This document shows positions 42,375 to 51,665 of a stretch of DNA of 51,665 bases, in pieces (the first letter of the stretch is position 1; each line of letters opens with the position of its first letter). The DNA is from Alistipes sp. (GTDB taxonomy: Bacteria; Bacteroidota; Bacteroidia; Bacteroidales; Rikenellaceae). The stretch covers positions 1 to 51,665 of the forward strand of contig JAFTVW010000002.1 of assembly GCA_017465605.1 (NCBI GenBank). Reading direction: 5' to 3'. Below the pieces are notes generated by a model. It ran no database searches. It saw only the letters and a program-made list of their open reading frames with translations, and was not told the DNA's origin. A program made the position numbers and the translations under genes.

Positions 42375-43637
42375 TTATCCTATGGCAAGGCTATTTTTCA
42401 GCTCCTTATAGAGCATCTCGATTGCATAGGCCGATGCGCGATTCACTATTTGCCCACGATCTGTTCCGCAGTTTCTCATCACTGCCACCGTATGCGTAGG
42501 CGTTGCAACAGCAATCCACACAGTACCCACAGGTTTCTCGGCAGAGCCACCCGTAGGGCCTGCAATGCCTGTGGTCGCAATAGCATAATCGGTCTCACCC
42601 ACACGACGAGCCCCTTCGGCCATCTGACGAGCCACCTGCTCGCTTACTGCTCCGTAGCGCATAATATCCTCGTAGTTCACACCCAGCACATCGCGTTTCG
42701 CCTCGTTGGCATAGGCTACCACACCACACTTAAAGTAGGCCGAAGCTCCCGCCATAGCGGTAAATCGTGAAGCGATAGTACCGCCCGTACAACTCTCAGC
42801 CGTAGATAGCGTTAATCCTCTCTCGCACATAATATTGTGAATCAGCTCCTGCATCGAAGCATTTTCAAAACCAACAATATTGTCGGGAATTATTTTGTAG
42901 AGTTTATCGAAGAGAGCATCTATCGTCTGACGCATCAGAGCCTCATTCTCCACATCGTATGCCGACAAGCGCAAACGCACCACATTCGGAGCTGGCAAAT
43001 AGGCTAATTTAATCCCTACGGGAAGGCTATCCTCCCACTCCGATATACGCTCGGCCAAAATCGACTCGGCCACACCCGCTGTAATCATCGTGCGGTGGAT
43101 ATTGGCGTGCAACGACAAACGTGCTCTGAGTCGGGGCATCACCTCATCTACCATCAAATGCTCCATCTCGAATGGCACACCCGGAAGCGATACTACAATC
43201 TGCCCTTGCTCTCCCACAAACAACATTCCGGGAGCAGTTCCGTGAGCATTAAACAACACCTCGCATCGTTCAGGCACCATCGCCTGAGAGCGATTCAGTT
43301 CATTGTACTCAATTCCACGAGCCGCAAGCATCTCTCTAACGTGTGTAGCCACACGACTATCCTCACGCATAGGCGATGAGAAGATTCGTGCAAGAGTGAA
43401 TTTGGTGATATCGTCCTTCGTTGGGCCCAATCCGCCCGTAATAATCACCACATCGGCAAACGCCATAACTCGTTGCAGAGTCTGGGTTATCTGCTCGGCT
43501 GCGTCGCCAATTGAAAGTTTCTCGACAACGGTGATTCCTGCCGAGTTAAGATGTTTTGAAATACTTACCGAATTGGTATCGACAATTTGGCCGATGAGAA
43601 TCTCATCGCCAATAGTTATAATTGCAGCTTTAATCAT
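42375..43637 (-). CDS. cinA: CinA: MoCF-like domain plus nicotinamide-nucleotide amidase
   Basis: 420 residues. The N-terminal MoaB/MogA-like domain has TIGDEILIGQIVDTNS and TGGLGPTKDD; the C-terminal PncC-type amidase has STAESCTGGTIASRFT. It recycles pyridine nucleotides by deamidating NMN and may hydrolyse ADP-ribose. It begins 11 bases after pyrD. Confidence 0.94.
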   Translation of the reverse strand: MIKAAIITIGDEILIGQIVDTNSVSISKHLNSAGITVVEKLSIGDAAEQITQTLQRVMAFADVVIITGGLGPTKDDITKFTLARIFSSPMREDSRVATHVREMLAARGIEYNELNRSQAMVPERCEVLFNAHGTAPGMLFVGEQGQIVVSLPGVPFEMEHLMVDEVMPRLRARLSLHANIHRTMITAGVAESILAERISEWEDSLPVGIKLAYLPAPNVVRLRLSAYDVENEALMRQTIDALFDKLYKIIPDNIVGFENASMQELIHNIMCERGLTLSTAESCTGGTIASRFTAMAGASAYFKCGVVAYANEAKRDVLGVNYEDIMRYGAVSEQVARQMAEGARRVGETDYAIATTGIAGPTGGSAEKPVGTVWIAVATPTHTVAVMRNCGTDRGQIVNRASAYAIEMLYKELKNSLAIG

Positions 43638-43648
43638 TTTATTAGATT

Positions 43649-44824
43649 TTATTTTGCAGCGGTGTCCGATACGGAGCCATCACTCGGCTCAACTCGCTGA
43701 GATGCCTCTGATTGCCCGGTTGTCGCTCGTTCACTATCGTCTTGCTCCGCATTTGCCTGCTCGGCCGCAGCTCGTTGCTCGGCTTTTCGCAGACGTTCAT
43801 CGACACCTAAATGTATATTACGAAGCGACTCTCCTCCACCATATATAAACTCGCTACCGATTTGCACCAAAGTAGCTCCCGCCTGCAACATCTCAAACAC
43901 ATCGTCGGGAGTGGATATTCCGCCACAACCGATAATTGGGTATGTACCCTTCGAGCGAGAATAGATGCGGCGAACAACCTCTATGGCACGATTCTTCAAT
44001 GGACGGCCACACATTGCACCGTGAGTGCGTCCTATCGAATGCATCTGTGAAGCAGACTTCTGCAAACCGTGACGGCCGATAGTGCCACCACACGCCACGA
44101 TACCATCGAGTGGTGTATCGAGCATAATATCGGTCATATCGTCAATCTGCTCGTCTGTCAAATCGGGCGAAATCTTCAACAAAATGGGGCAATACTGATT
44201 CTGTCCTCGCCTAAAATCAAACAACGGAGCAAGTATTGCCATTAGCTCCTGCTTCGATGCAGGAACATAAGGCTCTGAGGTTGTATTGCAACAAACATTG
44301 ACAGTAAAATAGTCAACATACTGATACAACGGACGGAACAAGCGCAAATATTCAACTGCGGCCTCCTCGGGCGGGGTTTTGGAATTTTTGACTATACTGC
44401 AACCCACCACAATACGGCTACGATGCTGCTTAATATTCTCAATCACCTTCTCCACGCCAGCACTCTCGATGTCGGCTCTATAAATCAACGCTTTATCACC
44501 TTTGAGCAAAATCAGATTTTCATCTCCTCGCTCCACTCTTTGAGGCTTGGGAGTCACCGAACCAATCTCGACAAATCCAAAACCTGCGGCGGCCATAGCA
44601 TCAATCATCTCGCCATCTCGGTCAAAACCTGCGGCCAATCCGACAGGCGAAGTAAAATGCATACCAAACACATCGCGTTCGAGATTTGCAGCCGGCACAC
44701 CAAAACGCTGATGGAGCGCATATCGTCCGATTGCACTCTTCGATGCCGCGCGCCACACCCACTGCTTGAAACGGAGTGAAAAATCGGCACTCGCCAAATA
44801 TTTTATCGATTTCAATACTTTCAC
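43649..44824 (-). CDS. pyrD: Class 2 dihydroorotate dehydrogenase homologue, altered active site
   Basis: 391 residues. The class 2 frame is clear: SPVGLAAGFDRDGE, the FMN lysine in ILLKISPDLTDEQ, GRPLKNRAIEVVRR, IIGCGGISTPDDV. The substrate site is changed. The usual NRMGFNN is YRADIES, NISSPNTPG is NVCCNTTSE (residues 176-184, so the catalytic Ser position holds Cys), and NTT is GGT (246-248). The last 45 residues are an Ala/Glu/Ser-rich tail of low complexity. It may still bind FMN, but orotate chemistry is doubtful; it could be a paralogue with another role. The promoter has a TATATTTG box at 44837-44830. Confidence 0.8.
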   Translation of the reverse strand: MKVLKSIKYLASADFSLRFKQWVWRAASKSAIGRYALHQRFGVPAANLERDVFGMHFTSPVGLAAGFDRDGEMIDAMAAAGFGFVEIGSVTPKPQRVERGDENLILLKGDKALIYRADIESAGVEKVIENIKQHRSRIVVGCSIVKNSKTPPEEAAVEYLRLFRPLYQYVDYFTVNVCCNTTSEPYVPASKQELMAILAPLFDFRRGQNQYCPILLKISPDLTDEQIDDMTDIMLDTPLDGIVACGGTIGRHGLQKSASQMHSIGRTHGAMCGRPLKNRAIEVVRRIYSRSKGTYPIIGCGGISTPDDVFEMLQAGATLVQIGSEFIYGGGESLRNIHLGVDERLRKAEQRAAAEQANAEQDDSERATTGQSEASQRVEPSDGSVSDTAAK

Positions 44825-44897
44825 GAGGACAAATATACGAAAACTTCTCTCACATTAGGCTCTTTCGCATATTTTTCGACACAAGTAGGCCCAAAAA

Positions 44898-44928
44898 TTG
44901 ATTTTACAACAGAAATAAATTATCTTTG
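44898..44928 (+). promoter_or_regulatory. Promoter of the uronate operon
   Basis: TTG (44898-44900), 20 bases, TATCTTTG (44921-44928), 33 bases before uxaC. It is divergent from the pyrD promoter. Confidence 0.8.
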
Positions 44929-44961
44929 TATAATTGAACTAAGACAAAATTTACTACCTAT

Positions 44962-46365
44962 ATGAAAACTTTTAACGACTCTAATTTCTTGTTACAAACC
45001 CCCACTGCCGAGCGTTTGTATCACGACCACGCATCAAAAATGCCTATCATCGACTACCACTGCCATCTCGACCCTGAGTATGTGGCCAGCGACCACCAAT
45101 TCCGCAACCTTGCCGAGATATGGCTTGCAGGAGATCACTACAAATGGCGTGCAATGCGCACAAATGGTGTTGATGAGCGTTTCTGCACAGGCGATGCTTC
45201 GGACTGGGAGAAGTTTGAGAAGTGGGCCGAGACAGTTCCTTACACAATGCGCAACCCGCTATATCATTGGACCCACCTCGAATTGAAAACAGCCTTTGGA
45301 GTTGACAAGCTACTCAACCCCGCATCAGCACGCGAGATATACGACCACTGCTCAGCTCTGTTGCAGCAGCCTGAGTATTCGGCTCGTGGCCTTATGCGTC
45401 GCTACAAGGTAGAGGTGGTATGCACGACAGATGACCCCATCGACTCGTTGGAGCATCACATCAAATGCCGCGAAGATGGCTTCGAGTGCAAGGTTTTGCC
45501 TACTTGGCGACCCGACAAAGCTATGGCCGTTGAGAATCCTGCTTCGTTCAAGGCATACATCGACCGATTAGCAAAGGTTTCGGGAGTGGAGATTCGCTCA
45601 TTCGCTACGTTGCTCGATGCACTGCGCGTACGTCACCGCTTCTTTGAGAGTGTTGGTTGCCGCCTGAGTGACCACGGAATTGAGGAGTTCTATGCCGAGG
45701 ATTACACAACAGCTGAGATTGAGGCTATCTTTGCAAAAGTATATGGCGGAGCAGAGCTCTCCGACTCAGAGATTCGCAAATACAAGAGCGCAATGCTCGT
45801 GGAGTTTGGCATAATGGATCACCAGACAGGCTGGACTCAGCAATTCCACTATGGGCCTATCCGCAACAACAATAGCCGTATGATGGCCAAATTGGGCCCC
45901 GACACAGGATTCGACTCGATTGGAGACTTCAACACCGCAAAGAGTATGGCTAAATATTTGGACCGTCTCGACTCGCAGGATAAGCTCACAAAGACTATCC
46001 TCTACAATATCAATCCACGCGACAATGAGATGGTAGCCACTATGATTGGCAACTTCCAAGATGGCAAGATCGCTGGCAAGATTCAGTTCGGTTCGGGCTG
46101 GTGGTTCCTCGACCAGAAAGATGGTATGGAGCGTCAGATGAACTCACTCTCGCTACTCGGTCTTTTGAGCCGTTTTGTGGGTATGCTCACCGACTCGCGC
46201 AGCTTCCTGAGTTATCCTCGTCACGAGTATTTCCGTCGCACACTCTGCAACCTTATAGGCAACGATGTTGAGCAGGGACTTCTTCCCGCAAGCGAGATGG
46301 ATTTCTTGGGACAGATGGTCGAGAACATCAGCTACAACAACGCCAAAAACTTCTTCAAGTTCTAA
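44962..46365 (+). CDS. uxaC: Uronate isomerase
   Basis: 467 residues. The metal-binding IIDYHCHLDP near residue 30, CTTDDPIDSLEHH and GSGWWFLDQKDGMERQM are typical. It interconverts D-glucuronate/D-fructuronate and D-galacturonate/D-tagaturonate. First gene of a four-gene unit that degrades pectin- or glycosaminoglycan-derived uronates. Confidence 0.96.
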   Translation: MKTFNDSNFLLQTPTAERLYHDHASKMPIIDYHCHLDPEYVASDHQFRNLAEIWLAGDHYKWRAMRTNGVDERFCTGDASDWEKFEKWAETVPYTMRNPLYHWTHLELKTAFGVDKLLNPASAREIYDHCSALLQQPEYSARGLMRRYKVEVVCTTDDPIDSLEHHIKCREDGFECKVLPTWRPDKAMAVENPASFKAYIDRLAKVSGVEIRSFATLLDALRVRHRFFESVGCRLSDHGIEEFYAEDYTTAEIEAIFAKVYGGAELSDSEIRKYKSAMLVEFGIMDHQTGWTQQFHYGPIRNNNSRMMAKLGPDTGFDSIGDFNTAKSMAKYLDRLDSQDKLTKTILYNINPRDNEMVATMIGNFQDGKIAGKIQFGSGWWFLDQKDGMERQMNSLSLLGLLSRFVGMLTDSRSFLSYPRHEYFRRTLCNLIGNDVEQGLLPASEMDFLGQMVENISYNNAKNFFKF

Positions 46366-46428
46366 CGCTGGAACTTCAACCTAATTAACAACTGCATACA
46401 AACACAAAAAAAAGAGGAGAAACAATAT

Positions 46429-47271
46429 ATGAAAACCAACTATCAAGTGCGTTATGCCGCACACCCCGAAGATGCTAAATCATACGACACAGAGCGTCTG
46501 CGCCGAGATTTTCTTATCGAAAACGTCTTTACAGCCAACGAGGTGAATATGGTCTATTCGATGTATGACCGTATGGTTGTGGGTGGAGCTATGCCCGTAG
46601 GCGAGGCTCTGCCGTTGGAGGCCATCGACCCACTCAAAGCCCCCTACTTCCTCACTCGTCGCGAAATAGGAATCTTCAACGTTGGAGGAGCAGGTACTGT
46701 GCGCGTGGGAGATGAGAGTTTTCATCTCGACTTCAAGGAGGCTCTCTATTTAGGTTCAGGCGAGAGAGATGTCATTTTTGAGAGTGACGATGCTGCTGCT
46801 CCCGCAAAATTCTACTTCAACTCCACTACGGCTCATCGCAACTACCCCGACTGCAAAGTCACCAAAGCAAATGCCATCGTGGCTCAGATGGGCTCATTGG
46901 AGGGCTCAAACGACCGCAACATCAACAAGATGATTGTAAGTCAGGTGTTGCCTACCTGCCAATTACAGATGGGTATGACTGAATTGGCAACAGGTAGTGT
47001 GTGGAACACTATGCCAGCTCACGTTCACTCACGCCGTATGGAGGCATATTTCTACTTTGAGCTTCCACAGAGCGATGCCATATGCCACTTTATGGGTGAG
47101 CCACAGCAGACTCGCCATATATGGCTTCACAACGAGCAAGCCGTATTATCGCCTGAGTGGTCAATCCATAGCGCAGCCGCCACCCACAACTACACATTCA
47201 TTTGGGGTATGGGCGGTGAGAATCTCGACTACTCTGACCAAGATTTCTCGGCTATAACCGACCTTAAATAA
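46429..47271 (+). CDS. kduI: 5-dehydro-4-deoxy-D-glucuronate isomerase
   Basis: 280 residues, cupin fold. The metal ligands His198, His200, Glu205 and His247 (PAHVHSRRMEAYFYF, SIHSAA) match the family. It converts DKI, released from unsaturated uronates, into 2,5-diketo-3-deoxygluconate. 63 bases after uxaC. Confidence 0.96.
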   Translation: MKTNYQVRYAAHPEDAKSYDTERLRRDFLIENVFTANEVNMVYSMYDRMVVGGAMPVGEALPLEAIDPLKAPYFLTRREIGIFNVGGAGTVRVGDESFHLDFKEALYLGSGERDVIFESDDAAAPAKFYFNSTTAHRNYPDCKVTKANAIVAQMGSLEGSNDRNINKMIVSQVLPTCQLQMGMTELATGSVWNTMPAHVHSRRMEAYFYFELPQSDAICHFMGEPQQTRHIWLHNEQAVLSPEWSIHSAAATHNYTFIWGMGGENLDYSDQDFSAITDLK

Positions 47272-47296
47272 CGACAAAGCCACACACATAAGCTAT

Positions 47297-48100
47297 ATGA
47301 ATCCGATAGAAAATTTTTCACTCAAAGGCAAAGTGGCCCTCGTGACGGGTGCAGCCTACGGTATAGGTTTTGCCATTGCAGAGGCTTTGGCATCGGCTGG
47401 TGCAAAAATCGCTTTCAACTGCCGCCGCAAGGAGCATCTCGACAAGGCGTTGGCCGACTACGCAGAGAAGGGAATCGACGCCAAAGGTTATTTGTGTGAC
47501 GTCACCGACGAGCAGGCCGTAGGGAAGATGATAGAATCCATCACCGAAGAGCTTGGGGCTGTTGATATTTTGGTCAACAATGCGGGCATAATCAAGCGTA
47601 TCCCAATGCACGAGATGTCAGTTGATGAGTTCCGCGAGGTGATAGATATCGACCTTACAGCAGCCTTCATTATGGCCAAAGCTGTGATTCCTTCGATGAT
47701 AGAGCGTGGTGGAGGTAAGATTATCAATATCTGCTCGATGATGTCGGAATTGGGACGTGAGACCGTTTCGGCCTACGCCTCAGCAAAGGGCGGGTTGAAG
47801 ATGCTCACACGCAACATAGCATCGGAGTATGGCCGTTATAATATTCAATGTAATGCCATTGGCCCGGGCTATATAGCCACACCGCAGACCGCACCACTGC
47901 GTGAGCGTGATGCAGAGGGCAATCGCCACCCATTCGACTCGTTCATCGTGGCAAAGACCCCTGCCGAGCGTTGGGGTACGACCGACGATTTGATGGGCCC
48001 CGCCATATTTTTGGCATCAAGGGCTTCGGATTTTGTCAATGGCCACATACTCTATGTAGATGGTGGAATATTGGCCTACATAGGTCGCGGTCCACAGTAA
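47297..48100 (+). CDS. kduD: 2-dehydro-3-deoxy-D-gluconate 5-dehydrogenase
   Basis: 267 residues, short-chain dehydrogenase. NAD-binding TGAAYGIG at 17-24, NNAG near 94, catalytic Tyr160 and Lys164 (YASAK). It reduces the KduI product to KDG, which KdgK and the KDPG aldolase (not in the window) would process. 25 bases after kduI. Confidence 0.95.
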   Translation: MNPIENFSLKGKVALVTGAAYGIGFAIAEALASAGAKIAFNCRRKEHLDKALADYAEKGIDAKGYLCDVTDEQAVGKMIESITEELGAVDILVNNAGIIKRIPMHEMSVDEFREVIDIDLTAAFIMAKAVIPSMIERGGGKIINICSMMSELGRETVSAYASAKGGLKMLTRNIASEYGRYNIQCNAIGPGYIATPQTAPLRERDAEGNRHPFDSFIVAKTPAERWGTTDDLMGPAIFLASRASDFVNGHILYVDGGILAYIGRGPQ

Positions 48101-48145
48101 CAACCCTATTGATAAAGAGCCACATAACACTAATTTTTGACGCTT

Positions 48146-49282
48146 ATGAAAAACCTCTTATTGGCAATATGCCTGCTCCTCGGCTCGTGTGGAGTTGTAG
48201 GCCCGGGATTGTTTATCGAGGTTGAGAACGAACTCGATTTTGCTCGCAACGGCGAGGTTGTAGAGATTGAGTGGGAGCAACTACAAGGTGCTGCCATCAC
48301 ACCTGAAAAGGTGGTTGTGTTCGATAACAACGATAATCAAATACCTTCGCAGGTGATATTCGACAACGAAGGGAATCCCACGCATCTGCTATTCACGGCA
48401 TCGGTCGAGGCCAACTCTTCGAGCGTGTATAATATTCGCCGCAAGGTGCGCGAGGAGTATCCTCCACAAGCATATGGTCGCTATGTTCCAGAACGTATGG
48501 ACGACTATGCGTGGGAGAACAACTTAACAGCCTATCGCATCTATGGCCCACGCCTGAAAGACCCTCTCTCGCAAGGTGTTGATGTGTGGGTAAAGAACAC
48601 TCCAAAGATGATTATCGACGAGTGGTTTGCTCGCGGCAACTATCACCACAACTACGGTGAAGGTATGGATTGCTATAAGGTTGGCAACACGTTGGGAGGT
48701 GGAGCGTTGGCAGTTGTTGATGGCGGGGAACTTCTGCTATCGGGCAACTACACTAAGCAACTTTGCACCGCCAACGGTCCAATACGCACAAAGGCCGAAT
48801 TTGAATATGCACCAATAAACGTGGCTGGCAAGAGAGTTATTATGCATCGCACGATATGGCTCGATGCCAATAGTCGATTCACTTGTCAGGAGTATTGTTT
48901 GGAGGGTTTCGAGGGTAATATTGAGGTCGCGGCAGGTATCGTACTGCACGATGTAAAGGCTCAAAGTGATGGAAAAGATTATGTAGCCATCACCGAGCCC
49001 GCATCGGACTCAAAAGAGCCTGAGCGCGATGGCAACATATCGCTGGCGGTGATTCTGCAAGGTGGCGAATCCTCTTCGGAGATGGATTACCACGCCGTAA
49101 CATTAAGAAAAGTGCAAGCTGGCGAGACTATCCGAATGTGGAATGGCTCGGCGTGGAGTCAGAGCGGAGTGAAGAGCCACGAGGAGTGGCAAACCGAAGT
49201 TGAGCAAATGCGTCAACGCATAGCATCACCCCTCACCGCAAAGTTCATCAAACGCCGCGAAGCAAAGGGAATTCAAAATTAA
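48146..49282 (+). CDS. DUF4861 family lipoprotein of the uronate operon
   Basis: 378 residues from ATG 48146 (an upstream TTG is not needed). Lipobox LLGSC (Cys15). The body fits DUF4861: YGRYVPERMDDYAWENN, AYRIYGPRL and GEGMDCYKVGNTLGGGA. Family members occur in Bacteroidota loci for acidic polysaccharides, and their activity may concern unsaturated uronides. Place after kduD supports this; the reaction is unknown. Confidence 0.82.
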   Translation: MKNLLLAICLLLGSCGVVGPGLFIEVENELDFARNGEVVEIEWEQLQGAAITPEKVVVFDNNDNQIPSQVIFDNEGNPTHLLFTASVEANSSSVYNIRRKVREEYPPQAYGRYVPERMDDYAWENNLTAYRIYGPRLKDPLSQGVDVWVKNTPKMIIDEWFARGNYHHNYGEGMDCYKVGNTLGGGALAVVDGGELLLSGNYTKQLCTANGPIRTKAEFEYAPINVAGKRVIMHRTIWLDANSRFTCQEYCLEGFEGNIEVAAGIVLHDVKAQSDGKDYVAITEPASDSKEPERDGNISLAVILQGGESSSEMDYHAVTLRKVQAGETIRMWNGSAWSQSGVKSHEEWQTEVEQMRQRIASPLTAKFIKRREAKGIQN

Positions 49283-49298
49283 GAATTCAAAATTGGCT

Positions 49299-49340
49299 AA
49301 TACTCTATCCGACATCGAGTTGGATAGAGTATTTCTTTAT
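49299..49340 (+). terminator. Terminator of the uronate operon
   Basis: AATACTCTATCC (49299-49310) with GGATAGAGTATT (49322-49333), followed by TCTTTATT. Confidence 0.8.
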
Positions 49341-49447
49341 TGTTGGTTGTCAAGGGAATTATAAAACAGTCGTAAGACTGCATCATTCCGCATTTCTTCA
49401 TTGGTGAGTATTGGAGAAGATAGTTAGCAAATATAAAGAAATGATAG

Positions 49448-49966
49448 AATCTACCGTTTTTTTACGGCCTTGCTGTGTGCGACAATAAAAAACTCTCCCT
49501 TTAAGTTATAGGGGCCGCCGAAGGGGAGGGAGTGTGTTTTGTCGCAAAGTCATTCTTTGCAACGTGGTGTATTATAAGGTGGATTCTTACATTTTTGTAT
49601 GGTAGATAATTGCATCACCCACCCTCCCCAATACAAAAATGTCAGAATGACGGTTTTTTGTTTTATTCCACTTTTTAGCCGTAAAAAGTGGAGCAAAAAG
49701 CGGCGCAATGATAAATTTTAGGGGTCAGTCAATAAAATTTCCTAAAACAGATGCTTCGCACTTTTGAAGCAATCAAAAGGTCTCTGTTTTTTAACGGAAA
49801 TTTCACCGTCTGCCCTGTTTCCTAAAATTCATCGGTGCGTTTTTTATTATAAAACGTCATTTCATATTTTCGAGGTCTCGCGACCTTTTTATGAGTGTAA
49901 GTAAAAAATCATAGAAGAGTTGTGAAACTCAAAATGTTGAAATCTACCGCTTAATTACGGCCTTGC
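49448..49966 (+). repeat. Short direct repeats enclosing structured repeat copy A
   Basis: AATCTACCG plus a seven-base middle plus ACGGCCTTGC occurs at 49448-49473 and, with small changes, at 49941-49966. Each is a small CCG/CGG hairpin. They lie on both sides of the larger structured repeat. Confidence 0.55.
49494..49851 (+). repeat. Structured interspersed repeat, copy A
   Basis: Two parts. The first (about 49494-49549) has CTCCCTTTAAG, then GAAGGGGAGGGAG and CGCAAAG, a possible hairpin. After about 100 bases comes a 196-bp block (49656-49851). It contains CCACTTTTTA/TAAAAAGTGG, AAATTTTA/TAAAATTT (49713-49720 with 49733-49740), AACAGA around GCTTC/GAAGC with TCTGTT, GGAAA/TTTCC and a final T run. 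There is no reading frame of note. The block recurs ungapped at 51454-51649 with about eight differences. It lies downstream of gapA. Confidence 0.75.
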
Positions 49967-50036
49967 AAAGAACAGCCTTTGCTACAAAGTAAATCATAAA
50001 AAGGTTTTCAAAACCTGATTTTGAATTTTGAATTCC

Positions 50037-50066
50037 AAAAAAAAGCCACCCCCAAACGGGAGTGGC
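50037..50066 (-). terminator. Terminator of gapA
   Basis: GCCAC-CCCC (50045-50053) pairs with GGG-A-GTGGC to 50066; on the minus strand eight U follow (50044-50037). Confidence 0.8.
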
Positions 50067-50092
50067 CTTGTAAGTATCTATTTGATTATAGA

Positions 50093-51124
<1,032 letters not shown>

Positions 51125-51207
51125 TTATGTAATAAAACTTTGATGTCCTGAATCTTGTCAATCGGGCAACGCTTGGCGAGCAAGTTATTGTTACTCGATT
51201 AACACCG

Positions 51208-51239
51208 CAAAAATATACACTTTATATATATTAAGCAAA
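51208..51239 (-). promoter_or_regulatory. gapA promoter
   Basis: Minus strand: TTTG (51239-51236), 20 bases, TATTTTTG (51215-51208); the leader is about 95 nt. Confidence 0.8.
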
Positions 51240-51299
51240 TTTTGGTCACGAAAAATAGTAAGATTTTTCATTAACTTAACATTGGGGAACCCGAAATCG

Positions 51300-51335
51300 G
51301 GAATTCAAAATTCAAAATTCAAGATTCAAAATTGC
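51300..51335. repeat. AATTCAAAA short tandem repeat
   Basis: Four imperfect units of (A)ATTCAAAA. Similar runs occur at 42296-42330, 49270-49294 and, on the other strand, 50019-50035, always between genes. Confidence 0.65.
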
Positions 51336-51376
51336 CTTCGGGCGGGAATTATGAATTAGAATAAGACAGATAAAAT

Positions 51377-51649
51377 TCTCCCTTTAAGGCAAGAGGGAGT
51401 ACCCGAAGGGGAGGGAGCGTGTCTTTGCCGCAAAGTTTTTCCTTGTAGTATAGTTTTGTTTTATTCCACTTTTTAACCGTAAAAAGTGGAGCAAAAAGCG
51501 GCGCAATGATAAATTTCGGGGGTCAGCCACCGAAATTTCCTAAAACAGATGCTTCGCACTTTTGAAGCAATCAAAAGGTCTCTGTTTTTTAACGGAAATT
51601 TCACCGCCTGCCCTGTTTCCTAAAATTCATCGGTGCGTTTTTTATTATA
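51377..51649 (+). repeat. Structured interspersed repeat, copy B
   Basis: The same two parts as copy A, closer together. CTCCCTTTAAG and GAAGGGGAGGGAG lie at 51379-51417, then the 196-bp block at 51454-51649. The hairpin that reads AAATTTTA/TAAAATTT in A reads AAATTTCG/CGAAATTT here (51511-51518 with 51531-51538): two paired changes. It lies upstream of the gapA promoter, in the same orientation as copy A. Confidence 0.75.
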
Positions 51650-51665
51650 CACACGTTATTACACA

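Overview
The window looks like chromosomal DNA from the phylum Bacteroidota, order Bacteroidales; a Rikenellaceae/Alistipes-type gut relative is possible, but the genus is a guess. Supporting signs are the TTG-N20-TAnnTTTG promoter seen before many genes, short lipoproteins with an SC/GC lipobox, DUF4295, DUF4301, DUF4837, DUF4861 and DUF3871 proteins, TlpA/DUF4369-type lipoproteins, a tricorn-type protease and a uronate operon.

Bases 1 to about 13,900 are an AT-rich accessory region. It opens with the 5' end of a tyrosine recombinase running off the left edge. It then holds two overlapping hypothetical genes, a Fic AMP-transferase with its own operator-flanked promoter, and a + strand cassette (small protein, zinc-ribbon/WG-repeat protein, ADP-ribosyltransferase-like protein, partner protein). 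After that come two lipoproteins, a Com-like zinc ribbon split by a frame change, and a RecA-like ATPase/DUF3871 pair typical of mobile DNA. A tRNA-Arg(ACG) follows, then four minus-strand orphans including a PD-(D/E)XK-like protein and a 53-residue basic protein.

From about 14 kb the window is mostly housekeeping: efp, a GH20 hexosaminidase, a DUF4837 lipoprotein, a polysaccharide deacetylase, ubiX, greA, a DUF4301 protein, and a tricorn protease followed by murB-tilS-holA, an aminotransferase IV-like protein and coaD. Next are lpxD, two tandem TlpA-like lipoproteins, ruvC, rny, a 6S-like RNA, zapA with a coiled-coil partner, rimO, ftsY, DUF4295-rpmG-rpmB, cinA and pyrD, then uxaC-kduI-kduD-DUF4861 and gapA. 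A type II restriction-modification pair sits between ftsY and rimO. A + strand RNA/secreted-protein unit sits between ftsY and the ribosomal protein genes.

The most interesting signal is a structured RNA of about 260 nt present twice, near 13.5 kb (minus) and 40.9 kb (plus). Each copy has its own promoter, a multi-stem fold supported by compensatory base changes, and a U-rich 3' end about 45-50 nt upstream of an unrelated gene. A second non-coding family is a 196-bp structured direct repeat on both sides of gapA, whose few differences include two compensated base pairs. Other oddities are a PyrD homologue that has lost most of its orotate-binding residues, a class IV aminotransferase homologue without an evident PLP lysine, and local sequence homogenisation between the two TlpA paralogues.
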